Assembly (NCBI RefSeq): GCF_041146795.1
Contig: NC_135187.1
Location: forward strand, 23,917,056-23,981,055
DNA: 64,000 bases
Direction of reading: 5' to 3'
Origin: Maylandia zebra
Taxonomy: Eukaryota > Chordata > Actinopteri > Cichliformes > Cichlidae
The notes below the pieces were generated by a model. That model was given only the letters and a program-made list of their open reading frames with translations. It did not search any database and was not told the origin of the DNA. The translations under genes were made by a program, and so were the position numbers. Shown piece after piece: positions 32,051 through 43,245 of this stretch (the stretch's first letter is position 1; every line of letters starts with the position of its first letter).

Positions 32051-34069
32051 GGTCCCTCTCCCCTGTCCGTCTCTCCTCGGTTGAGCAAATCCTCTCTTCT
32101 AGTGCCTCTTTCTGCTCCCTTACTCCTCTCAAGGCCGGCACAGTGCAGAGCTGGTGGAGCAAAGCTGTCAGAGAAGAAGGAGGAGGAGGGGAGGTCGGGG
32201 GTGCTGTGTGCACAGCCCACAGGATGGATGGCAAGTTGAAGAGGGTGGGGAGGGAGTAGGGCAAAGAGTGTAAGAGAGGTGTTGTCCAGCCCCCAGTGCT
32301 GGCCCCTGGAAGCAGAAGAAAAATTCTCTGTCTCAGGCTCAACAGTGTAAAAACACACACATACACACGTGTAGTTTCTAAATCCTGTTGGGCAGGATTT
32401 ACCAAACTTCCCAAATTTGGGGGGATCTGAGCAGTTAATGACACTGGAGTGTAATCACAAGCATTTCATCAACTTCCTCCCTTATTCACATCTTGCCTTT
32501 TGTTTTGTTTTCTCGCACTGTACTAAAATAACCTCAGAAAAAAATGTAAATGGATGTGATTCAGTGAGTGAGGAGGCACTGGTGACTTTCAAGCTTGTTC
32601 ACAAAAATGGGTGTCTGCATCTTCTTTGCTAACAGAGGGGATGAGCGAGCACTTCCAAATAATGCACCTGATCACCAAGCAAAGTCACTTACTGACATCT
32701 AGTGGTCATTAAGCAAAGAGCACGTTCGCTCCCACACTAATCCAAAGTGGCCTCTAAAAACTAGCAAAACAGTGAAAAATGACCTCACAGTGACCCCTAT
32801 AGTACCGAAATTTTATTACACCAGCGTTAGCCTCTGTGGCCACTAGATGGCAGCAAAGACACATCAAGAGATGCCAGTGGGCCTCTAAGATCTCCATCAA
32901 CGGGGCATTTGCTGTCCTCTGTGATAATAAAGACAGTACTGAGTATGTTGAGAGGAAATGCATTTATTAGTGAATTGAGATCCATTACACTTTGCAGGGG
33001 ATCTCAACACACCCCCACGAACAATAAATTAGGGAAAACATCTCAGTGGTGGCTTTTGTGCTGGATTTGTTTTTCCCCATTTCCATTTGCAAATCTATCA
33101 CTCGCTAAATCAAAATTAATTGGTATTACATTTTTCATACTTTACTCAAAGGATTAACTCTAAACTACGTCATGCTGAAAAAAACCCCACCAAAAAAAAG
33201 TATTAACAAGAATAATTAAAACGCAACATGCAGAAAGCCATTTGAGTGTTTATGTATAATACATTTTACACTTGTCTTTTGTGTCAAAACAACGTCAATG
33301 TCAGCTTTTTTCTTTTAGAATATAAAGTATTCAATACAAGAGAAAAAAGGGTTCAACTGGCTTCTTAAGTCAGAAAAGGATTGCAAAATATTACGCAGTT
33401 TTCCTCTTTCTGCATTTCATTTGATGCCAATACTGTACATTCATGAAATAAGCCAAATTATTATGAAGATATAATATAAGGCGTGTGCTTTGTGTAGTCA
33501 TATCTAAAAAGAGTGCACCGAATCTTCCTTTTTTCAGGGGCCATGAGCAGGCATTGTGGAGGCAGCAGCCCTCTGCTTTATTATGCCTTTGCGAAGTGTT
33601 AACTTCAGTGGCACCTCTCCCACAAATATCTTTAAAAAGTCAATGTCAGCGAAGTTCTGCAAATGAGAAATAGTACTTTCTTGTAATTCCCATGAGTCAT
33701 TTCCTTCAAGCCGTTGACTGTTGCAACATCAAGTAGGAACTCATTTTAGATGCAATTAATCTGAGAAATACAAAAAGTGATTCAAAAGAAGCTCAAATGC
33801 AGAGTTCAGAGCTTTAGGCTGTAAGAGAGTCAAACTTAGTTTAATGAAAAAGAACCTTATGTATTGTTCCTTTTATGTCTCACATGCTTTTATAAATGGA
33901 TATAGTGCATATACGTGTACAGTTATGTTGGTATTTTGCTGGTAAGTCTGTGGGTTGTGTGATGAGCTGTGAGAAAGAGGACAACTCTTTTTTTCTCTAA
34001 TATCTACAATCATATGAAAAAGAAAGTTTTCGTATGACTCTTTATAATCCTGTTCAAAACGAACTAGAC
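32051..34069. other. Region upstream of col9a1, presumed promoter, no gene seen
   Basis: Contains the col9a1 short-form promoter by position, but no TATA box or start site can be assigned. Purine/pyrimidine-biased sequence (GAGAGACGGACAGGGGAGAGG on the gene strand, split here as two runs) lies just upstream of the ATG. The remainder is unremarkable AT-rich DNA with spurious ORFs only. Confidence 0.4.
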
Positions 34070-35047
34070 TGCATGATTCAGTAGCTTGTAGAACCACCTT
34101 TAGGAGCAATGACTCAAAGCAATCATTTTCTTTATGACTTTATCAGCGTTTCACATTGATGTGGATGAATTTTGGGGCACTTTTCTTTAAATGGCTTCAG
34201 TTCATTGAGGTGTGTGTGAGCATTTCAATGAGGTTGAAGTCTGGACTTTGACTGGGCCATTGCAACACTTTGATACTTTTCTTTTTCAGCCATTCTGTTA
34301 TAGAGTCCCTTCTGTGCTTCGGATGTTGCATGATTCGATTTCAGTCAAGCTTTAGCGTTAGGACAGATGGTCTTACATTCGACTGTACTATGCGTTGGCA
34401 CACAGAGAAGTTGATGGTCAATTAGGCAAGGCACCCAGGTCTAGTGGCTGCAAAACAAGCCAAAATCATCATCCCTCCACCACCACCATGCTTGACAGTT
34501 GGTATGAGATGCTTGTGCTGATATACTGTGTTTGGTTTTTGCTAAATGTGGTGCTGTATATTTTGGCCAAACATTTTTATTTAGGTCTTGTTGTTCCAGA
34601 ACTTGCGTTCAAATGCAACTTTGCAAACCTGAGCTTTGCAGCCATGATCTTGTAGAGGAGAGACTTTCTCCTGGCAACTCTTCCACAGAAGCAGTACTTT
34701 GTTCAGTTTTTTGTTCTAATTATAATCATTAACTTTAACATTTAACAGACCAACTGAAGCTTGTAGAATCTGAGATCTAGCTCGTTGTTTTGTTGCAATT
34801 CTCTGAGCATCACATGTTCTGACCTCAGAGTGAATGTGCTGAGACAACGACTCCTGGGAAGATTGTGGCATTGTGTTAACACACACCTGAATGCTTCACA
34901 CCAGCAAGCTGCTAAAACTTCCAGTTTTATAGAGGTGCTCACGCTTGCTGATGATCAGTCATTTAATTATCAACACCTGGCTGCTACTTACCTACTTACA
35001 TCATATGGGAGCAGTAAGTGAGCAACTTGGATGTTCACAGGATTGGA
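34070..35047 (-). mobile_element. Degraded Tc1-like transposon, antisense
   Basis: The plus strand reads as the complement of a Tc1-family transposase: GTAGAACCACCTTTAGGAGC at 34089 corresponds to the transposase C-terminus (AAKGGSTSY type), GACTTTGACTGGGCCATTGC at about 34240 to the WPSQSPDL region, and CCACCACCACCATGCTTGAC at about 34477 to a Gly/His-rich block (HGGGGVM type). Many indels and stops; inactive. It ends near an inverted-repeat hairpin at 35048-35085. Confidence 0.7.
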
Positions 35048-35085
35048 TACAGTCATGTGAAAACTTTCTTTTTCACATGACTGTA
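35048..35085. repeat. Perfect 16-bp hairpin next to the Tc1 relic
   Basis: TACAGTCATGTGAAAA (35048-35063) and TTTTCACATGACTGTA (35070-35085) pair exactly around CTTTCT. The arm resembles Tc1-type terminal sequence (TACAGTCATGTGAAAA...), so this may be two transposon ends brought together. Perfect pairing beside a badly decayed element is notable. Confidence 0.75.
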
Positions 35086-36319
35086 ACATTCAAATAGAAA
35101 CAACACACGGGCAAAATGCTGCATTGAGAATGGGTTCTGTATGAAATAACAATTCATATAAACACATTTGTTTCTTTTATTGCTCAGAGCTGTATGAGAA
35201 AACCAAGTGCTGGGAAAATCCATAATCTCTACAGTAAGCAAACTGCTAGCTCGAGGTTCATTGTGAACAGAAAAGCACGAGTGGTCAACATGTTTAATGA
35301 AAATTCAGACATCAGCATCATATCATCACATTATATGATCTCACATAAAATGATGCCACTCTGCCAGAACCTGCTTAGGCTCTTGACTCGCTGCCCACTG
35401 CAATACTGGATGCCAAAAGGTAACAGCCACTTTTTAAAAGCCAGAAGAGTTGTCTGTTGTTTGCCTTTGTTTCATTTTGTTTTCACTTGCTGATTAATTT
35501 TAGGATAATATTTCATTATGATTAAGAAACGGTTGCAGTTTTAGTGAAAATTTGCCCCATTCTCACTAAGCTTAATCATGCCAAAAAATATAGGCTTACT
35601 TTGTGCATTTTAAATGTGATGGATCCTTTGGGACCTTTAAAGATATCCATCTCATCTGACTATTGCCAGAACTCTGTCTGTCACAAATGATACCATTTGA
35701 GTTAGATGGCTTTGTTAAAATGCCAACAACTGACATACAACACTGAAAAAGGGGCTGGAATAACACACAGTGAATGAGCCTGGCAAATCAGTTTAGCAGA
35801 CAAGCTCCCACGGTGCACCAGCATTTATCCGAGTTTGCATTTTCCCATCAAAATCTCGAAAGCTTATAAAACATTGCTACGACACACAGGCACATCAAAT
35901 TTCACGCAAAAAAAACTGGGTGTAGCAAATGCATGGAGATGCATCTGCATCCAAAAATCCCGCTGTGCTGATCTTTTCATGGGTGAAAGCTGAGAAGAAT
36001 CATGATCCAGTTGTTGTCTTTCTCATTACAAATGACTCCCAAGCCTTCTCAAAGTTTGAAAACAGAGACTGAAAACACTGGCGTCTCCCTCCGTTCTCTC
36101 ACTCCTCCCTTTGCCTCTTTTCCCCCTCTTTCTGTTTAAACTCTCAAGGGGTGTGTGTGTGTGTGTGCGTGTGTGTGAGTGACTTAACTCTTGTTTTTCC
36201 AAATGCAAGTGATCACACTGTGGCTCACAACAAGATCAGTGCAGCATGCCACCCAAATTCATCACACGTCCCCACCCACAGCACCGACTCAGTTATTAAC
36301 TGATCTCAACTCATACACA

Positions 36320-36595
36320 CACACACACACACACTTGTCTTTATATCTTAGGGAGGACATATATTTGACATAATGCTTTCTGTTGCCACTAACCCTAACC
36401 CTTGCCCTGAACCTAACCATAACCTAATTGTAACCCTGATACTAAAACCACATTTTGAGGCTCAAAAATGCCTTCAAACTCATGGGGATGGGCATTTTGT
36501 CCCCATAGGGACTGTTGGTCCCCACAAGTACAGTAGCAATCCAATTTTTAGTCCTCACAAACACACATAAACACACACACACAGAAAGGGCATGC
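36320..36595. repeat. CA-flanked fish repeat with telomere-like core
   Basis: Bounded by CA runs near 36321-36334 and 36574-36584. Contains CACTAACCCTAACCCTTGCC at about 36387-36406, TAACCATAACCTAATTGTAACCC split over 36415-36437, and TTGGTCCCCACAAGTACAGT at about 36514. This block (CCCTAACC-rich with GGTCCCCACAAG) is a familiar interspersed fish repeat. Not a telomere. Confidence 0.6.
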
Positions 36596-38129
36596 TTTTG
36601 CATTCAAGTTGTGTCTAATTGATATATTATGACTGACCAGGGAGCTTTGGGTTTTTTGCCGGTATTCAGCCCTCTGCTCCCACTTTTCCTGAGAAAGACC
36701 TATTTCACACAGACAGAGCGTGTCTACTCCCCTCTCTAATAAGACGCCTGAGAGAAGCGGAGAATGGTAGTCATCATTAGACCCTGACACAAAGGCAGGA
36801 AGACACACATCCACCGTGTGATGATGACAGACAGGGTAAATATTATTCTTGAGTGCAGGTGTGAAGAGTAGTGGTGGAGTGATAATAAAAGAGGTCATTA
36901 AGAACTGGTTAGGGTTTTTTTCTAAGCAAAACCCAGAAGACAGTACAACTTCTGGCCGTCTGCTAAAATGGCATAGTTTACTGTCAGAGCACAGGGGAGT
37001 AGAGGTACACACTGACAGGCTGATGATATGCAGGCAGAGGATGTTAGTTTATATCGCTGTGAAGCGTATTCATTTAGGGTGTTTTGCGGTTGTTCTCTTG
37101 GTGTGAAAAACTCCACTCAGTTGGAGGTCGAGGCTCAGCTCATATGTAAAATTACTGAAGATTTCCGTGAGCAAAGGTATTTTAAGTAAAGGCATTTTGC
37201 GGAGTCAGTTGTGGAGCTGGCTCCGCAGTAGGGGTGTGCGTATGTGTGTGAGAGAACTAAATGTTCACAGGACAGAGCATTCATATGTTTTTTTCCGTTC
37301 CATGTTCAAAAGCTTTACTGGTCCTAGAATAAAAATAGTCATATCTATGCACACTTTGCACTGCAAGCCACTTTGAAAGCACCGGTCACCGAGAGGGTCA
37401 CCCAGCTTCTCACTGAGCCTGGTACCTGAGCTGAACCTGATGTAGTGGCAAGACCCAGCTGCACTGTGAGAACTGGCCCAGACACATTGGCTGACTAAGT
37501 CGTGACTGCAGCACAGATTTGATGTGTGTGTGTGTGAGTGTGTGTATGTGTGCAGGGGGGATAAATAAATAAAACACCCTGATTAGCAGAAGTTGACCCT
37601 AGTCTGAGCAAGGTGAGGGGTTTCTAGGCAACAGAGCATGGCACATGTAGTATGTCGGACCAAAGCCCAGACCTGTGCTTCACCACCAAACATAGATAAG
37701 GGATAAAAAAGGGGGATCAAGGATTGTCTCATGCTGTGGTTTCTTACTATTGTTTTTATACTGCGCTAGCTTTAGCCAACACATACAAATATTTCATGAT
37801 GTGACATTATTATAGTAGCGAGATATTGTAGTTGTATCCCCTACAATTTTTCTCAACCTCTTGTGAAATTGATTTAAGTATTTGGATGATGAAATGCTGT
37901 TCTCAGCAAACATAATTGGTGAAATATATTGGCCTGTGGAGGTGGTCTGGCACAAATCGATGTGGTCTTTAAATCCTTTTTGGGCTCTCGGTGTGAGATT
38001 TCCAAACTTCAAACATTATAAATACCAACCAGTGAATCCACATTATCACAATAAATTTGTTGCAGATGTAAAGTAGGAACAAAGAGATTATGTTTAAAGT
38101 CTTCAGGCTTATTATGGATTAGAGTACCG

Positions 38130-38545
38130 CATGCGCTTTACACATAGAGCATATACAAAGGATGGACGCAGCAACCATGATGTCACACATTTTTTTTGGA
38201 GGGGGTGAAGTCGTGTTGTGAAGCCTTGCCATTTTGGTGTTTTGAAACCAAGGCACTCTCCACATTCACATGCTAGCCATTTGTCAATCACGATACAGGC
38301 CAGCACAACAGCATGCCCCGCTTCGATCTACTGTTTGATTTTAATGGGGACCAAATTTTTTAAATGAGTGTCACGTTGAGTTCCTTGAAACTCGATGCTA
38401 GCGGTTAAGACCATAAACAGCAGGAAGTCAGCATGAAAGTGTTTATGGAGGTGACACACCCAGGAAGCTGAAGACTTGTGTCCATCTGGATGTTTCAGTG
38501 CAGACAGAAAAGTTGCCCCCTGCTGGTCATTAAATTAGATTTCAA
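38130..38545. repeat. Degraded dispersed fish repeat
   Basis: Landmarks ATGATGTCACACATTTT, CCATTTTGGTGTTTTGAAACC, CTAGCCATTTGTCAATCACG, TAAGACCATAAACAGCAGG and CCCCCTGCTGGTCATTAAA occur in the order I remember for a common teleost repeat. A related 3' piece appears at 61672-61805. Class unknown. Confidence 0.5.
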
Positions 38546-39881
38546 GAAATGCTAAGAGTTACGATACTTAGTTTTATCGCTCTGTAGTAGAAAAAAAGGC
38601 TATTGCACAACTAGATTCAATCTGAATTCCAGCACTTTGGAATTTGTTGTTGCAGTTCCTGGAGGTGCCGCTGTTGATGTTTTACTAGTAGTTCAATCCA
38701 TTGCTTCTCCAGTCTGCATGCCTAAGTATCCTTGGGTAAGATACTGAGCCCCACGTTGCTCTCTGGAGTGTTCATCAGAGTAAGAATGTGTCTGAATGTT
38801 AGATTTAAAGCATTTAGGTGTAGAAAAAGTGATTGTATGAGTGGGTGTAAATGGGCGAATGAGGAAGAGTAGAGTAGAAGAGCACTATGTAAGAACCCGT
38901 CCATTTACCGTTAATTTAATAGAATTTATTTTATTTTATTTTACTTTAGTTGAAACTGTTGATTGAGCCAAGTTTGACTTTTTGCACTGATAACACACCT
39001 AGCCTAGATATTACAGCACTGATCCTCTTCTTTACCCAAGTGTTGCATTCATTCCTTTCAATCAAAAAGCCCATTGTCTTTGAGGTTACTTTTTGTTGGA
39101 CTATTGCTTCTCCTTTCTTTGGCCTTTGCAGCTACATCTCTTCTTACAATCCTTTAATCCTCAAGATTTAACATGGAAAGTCATTTATTAGGCTTTTGAA
39201 AAATGTTATGTATATTTATCAAAATCCGATTTAGCAAAAATAAACTAACCTTAAATCCCCTCTGCCCTGCTTCCAGCATAAACCCTGCTGTGTGCCATCA
39301 AGGTATCCATCTCATCCAAGAACAAAACCAGGGATACAGGTTGGGGTTATTTTGGACTACCGGCATATTCTACTTGAAAAAAAAAAAAAGAGTGACATAT
39401 GTTTTGTTAGGCTGATAGCTGTGTAGAACATCAAATAAATCACAATAAATCCATAATGCAGCAATGTCCAATTTGGTCTGAAAAAGCACTTCAGCAACAC
39501 AATGGTCTCATACAACCGGCTCTGTGCTCCCTGGATGATCGAAATGAATGTCTCAAAGATTCAGCTGTATCAGCTAACTCTAACTGTATGCTTGTTCAAC
39601 AGAAAGGAGGTGTGTAACCACACTGCAAAATGCGTGTCTTTCTTTAAAATTAAGATGTTTTTTTAAAAAAAAAACAAAAACAAAAAATGTATCTTCATTT
39701 ACAACAATATTCAACATGCAGGTTGTTTAAACGATCTCATGAATTTGTTACTGCATATATGATAAATGTGCTTTTTAACATAAAGATAAGTAAGATCTTG
39801 ACATTGTAAGTTCTTTTTTTAATGGGGGGGGGTTCCATCTTTTGTCTTCTGCTTATTAATATGCATGTGAAACGAAATTAA

Positions 39882-40157
39882 CCTCCTAGGACCTGACGTC
39901 CACATATATGGACGTCACATTTTGGGTTATTTAGACCAAAATACTCAATTTTCCTCTACAAGGGCCTGATATTCACTTTCGAGGACATTATACTGCTACT
40001 GTTCTATCAAAATTTTAAACCAATATCCTCATATGTGGCTCTTATTTTTCTTACAAACAGAAATCAGGTAAAAGAAAATTCATTTTATATTCATCGGGTC
40101 CCAATATCAAAGAGAAATTAAAAATGCATGCCGTGGAAGACTTTGGGTCTTAGGAGG
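39882..40157. mobile_element. 276-bp MITE with TTAA target duplication (piggyBac-like)
   Basis: Flanked by TTAA at 39878-39881 and 40158-40161. Inverted termini CCTCCTAGGACC and GGTCTTAGGAGG match at 11 of 12 positions. TTAA duplication fits piggyBac (or Kolobok) elements. Near the left end an exact inverted repeat TGACGTCCA, 6 nt, TGGACGTCA lies at 39894-39917. No coding capacity; non-autonomous. Confidence 0.8.
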
Positions 40158-40161
40158 TTAA

Positions 40162-42265
40162 TAAAGAAAAAACAGTAGTAATAGCACGATTCAGCAAGCT
40201 AGCCAAAAAGATTTGCACAACAAGAGTGATGAGAAAAACATTGTACTACACAGATGTAGCATTAATTTAGCAAACTGCTCAACAGTAACAAAGAGCACTG
40301 ACTGGTCACCAAGTTCAGTTGCTGATTGTTTTTTTGTGTGTATGAGTGGAAGCGACTGAGGCAAGTCATTCCTTTGTGTTGCATTGGGAGTGACTAACAA
40401 AACTGCTGTGAGGAAGCTGAGGAACACACACACAGACACACGCACACACGCACACACACAAAGAAAAGAAATAAATTGGAATTGAGTTTGGAAGTCTTAT
40501 GAAACCAAGCTTTCCTTATTTATCACTGCTTATCTGTCTCATAACATTGCTTGCAAATCATTTACGCATAAAACAAGTAAAAAAAAACAACCAACAAACA
40601 AACAAGAATTAACTTCTAAATTACAGTTACAAAGTATGAAGCTGTGTAAACATGTTTCATAATTACAGTATTAACACTGAATGGAATGCACACAGGGATT
40701 ATTAACAAAGGCACATTTAAACTGTTAAAGAGAGCTGTAATTAAATCTTATGCCTGCTGTGACAGTCCAGCATAAGCTCTGAATTGATTTCAGCAAAGAA
40801 TAAAGCAGAGCAGTCAATGCTTTTTTTAAAAATCTATATCTGCTTTATGAAATAGCCCGTGTAATATTTTAATAGGCCCATGATGACAGATAAAAGCCTA
40901 CACATTTCCTTGAAAATATACACAATATTACTCTGAAACCCGTCCCAAAACAATAAATATGTAATCCCTGGCACGGTTCAGAACCACACCTAACCTCTAA
41001 GCTCCCCGAAACATTAAAGCTCAACAGCCTCCACACGCCTCTTATCTGAGCGTGTTTGCCGCAACAAGAAATGTCTCTATACAACTGCTTTTCATATCAA
41101 CTTTAAAGCTACGCTATTTCTTAATATATATTTATGAGCTAGACAGTGACACTATTTTCCGTCTCTGTCCTAGTGCCCAAAAATCACTTGCCTTGTCAAT
41201 CACCAGTTAAGTCAGGAGAACATTTAAGGTACTGTAAGAAAAAGAGCCACAACCGGAACAAGTGAATTACACAATGACATGTGCTATGTTGAAACATGTT
41301 AAACTGCATTACAGACACAACAGAGTATTTTACAATATTGTATTAACTAAACAGAACATGAATTTAAATTATATACTTAAATTGCATTTACATAAATTGT
41401 ACGACTTATTTAGTTAATCGTCAGCTCTGTTTTTGTTTAAAGGATTAAATTAAGCACAATCCAATGTGTTTAGGCATTTTTGTCAAACTTGCCAACAGTG
41501 CAGACTCCACTGAGACAGAGGGTTCTCGTTTAGTGATCTGGACCTACTATAACTGCTTTGGTGTACTTGGGCTAGCTAACAAGTTAGAAATAATTTCTCT
41601 GTAATTCGTGACAGAAAGCATTACGGACAAATAAACCACATTTGGGTATCATTAAGTTCAAATCCCAAATATTTTTCGCTCTAAACTTATAACCACAGAT
41701 GTATACATGTTGACAGAAAAACGACACCTGGCTGAAAACGCATAAATTCACCTTCACACTTTCAACGAATTGCAACGGATCCTTTGCAGATATTGTCTTA
41801 CATGTATTTTCAAAGTAGAAACATTTAAACTGGCGCCAACCAAAGTTCTCCAAACAGCACACTCGCACCAGTAATTTGAATCAACTTCTTGAGTAACACC
41901 AGATGGTACACGATCAGCTCGATATCGCACAGCATTTAGGTCTCGGTTTAGAGTTTTCCTGGGGTTTATGGCAATGTGCACTACAAATTGAGCAACGGGT
42001 CCTCTCAAGAAGCATACAACTGCATTCTTTTTCTTACTTCAAACATACAAATTTGGTAATAAGTAACAGGAAGTAATCTTTGCCTGCTGCTGCTTAGGGA
42101 TGGACAAAGTGGGCCAGGATGGGCATATGGTTTGCTGCATCTTCAATCTTTTATTTTTTCCATCTTTTTCTCCGAGCAGGTTTGTTTGAAAAAGCACATC
42201 TGTAAACTGAAATCATCTTTCCTCCCTCAAACCTCACTGTGAAGAATTCTTACTTCACCTCCACT
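40162..42265. other. Intergenic stretch, nothing recognised
   Basis: AT-rich DNA with short CA-like runs near 40424-40460. No gene, RNA or family-level repeat could be supported on either strand. Confidence 0.45.
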
Positions 42266-43245
42266 GTTATGGATCATCTCTTGCTCAGGCCATTGAAACT
42301 TTACAGAAAGCCTTTGTTGCTTTCCAGCATTCACTTATTCAGCTAAAATTAGTTCTCAATGCTGACAAGACTAAGCTAATGTTGTTTTCCAAGTCAAAGA
42401 AGGTCCCGGAGCCTATTCCAGTGGTGTCCACCCTTGAAGGAAATGTCATAGAGATAGTTTATGAATATAAATACCTTGGTGTCTGGATTGATGACTCCTT
42501 CACCTTTAAACCACATATAGAGAGACTAGTAAAGAAACTGAGACTTAAACTTCGTTTTTTCTTCCGTAATAAACAGTGCTTTTCTTTTGCAGTAAAAAAA
42601 CGTCTTGTCACTGCAACCTTTTTATCTGTGTTAGATTATGGTGACATTCTGTATATGAACGCTTCTTCTTCATGTCTTCTAATGTTGGACACGATGTATC
42701 ATGCTTCCTTGAGGTTTATTACCAATTGTAAATACCTGACCCATCACTGTGATTTGTACTTAAGAGTAAAATGGCCGCCTTTGGCCATTAGAAGACAGGG
42801 GCATTGGTACACTTTTATTTACAAAGCTATGCTTGGATTGCTGCCTCCTTATATTTGTACTTTGGTCACAAGGACAAATAGTGGTTCTTACTCCTTGCGC
42901 TCAAATGATCAGCTGCTGTTGTCTGTTCCCCTTGTCCGCACAGAGCTGGGTAAGAAAGCCTTTGTCCACTCTGCGCCTTTTTCATGGAACATGTTACAGA
43001 AAGACTGGAAACTAACTGAATTGTTGTCTTTAAATGTTTTTAAAACTAAACTCAAAGGCCTACAGGCTGCCTCAATAATGTGTAATTGTTTTGTGTAATT
43101 TTAACTTTGTTTGTTCGTATGTATTTGTCTTGAAATGTGCTGCCTCTTGGCCAGGACTCCCTTGAAAAAGAGGTCTTTGATCTCAACGGGACATTCCTGG
43201 TTAAATAAAGGTTAAAAATAAAAAAAAAAAATAAAAAAAAAATGG
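42266..43245 (+). mobile_element. 5'-truncated LINE with reverse transcriptase C-terminal part
   Basis: An open frame from about 42266 to the stop before 43099 encodes SSLAQAIETLQKAF, LVLNADKTKLMLFSKSK, YKYLGVWIDDSFTFKPHI, and later the SVLDYGDILYMNAS and YSLRSNDQLLLSVP blocks. These are the post-catalytic RT motifs (the KTK and YLG.W.D landmarks) of fish L2/Rex-like non-LTR elements. The catalytic YADD and everything 5' are missing. The 3' end GGTTAAATAAAGGTTAAAAATAAAA plus A-rich tail (split here for length: GGTTAAATAAAGG, TTAAAAATAAAA) is typical. The frame is intact over about 275 codons, so insertion is fairly recent. No clear target duplication. Confidence 0.82.

Noticed and set aside
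31923..32444. 173-codon minus-strand ORF at the col9a1 start
   Set aside because: Different frame from the signal exon; the ATG at 32050 gives a signal peptide and a correct splice to RGPPGPP.
36385..36440. Telomere-like CCCTAACC repeats
   Set aside because: Only a few imperfect units inside a known dispersed fish repeat; not a telomere or fusion site.
36548..37012. 154-codon minus-strand ORF
   Set aside because: Begins inside or beside a CA-rich repeat and has no domain; unlikely to be a gene.
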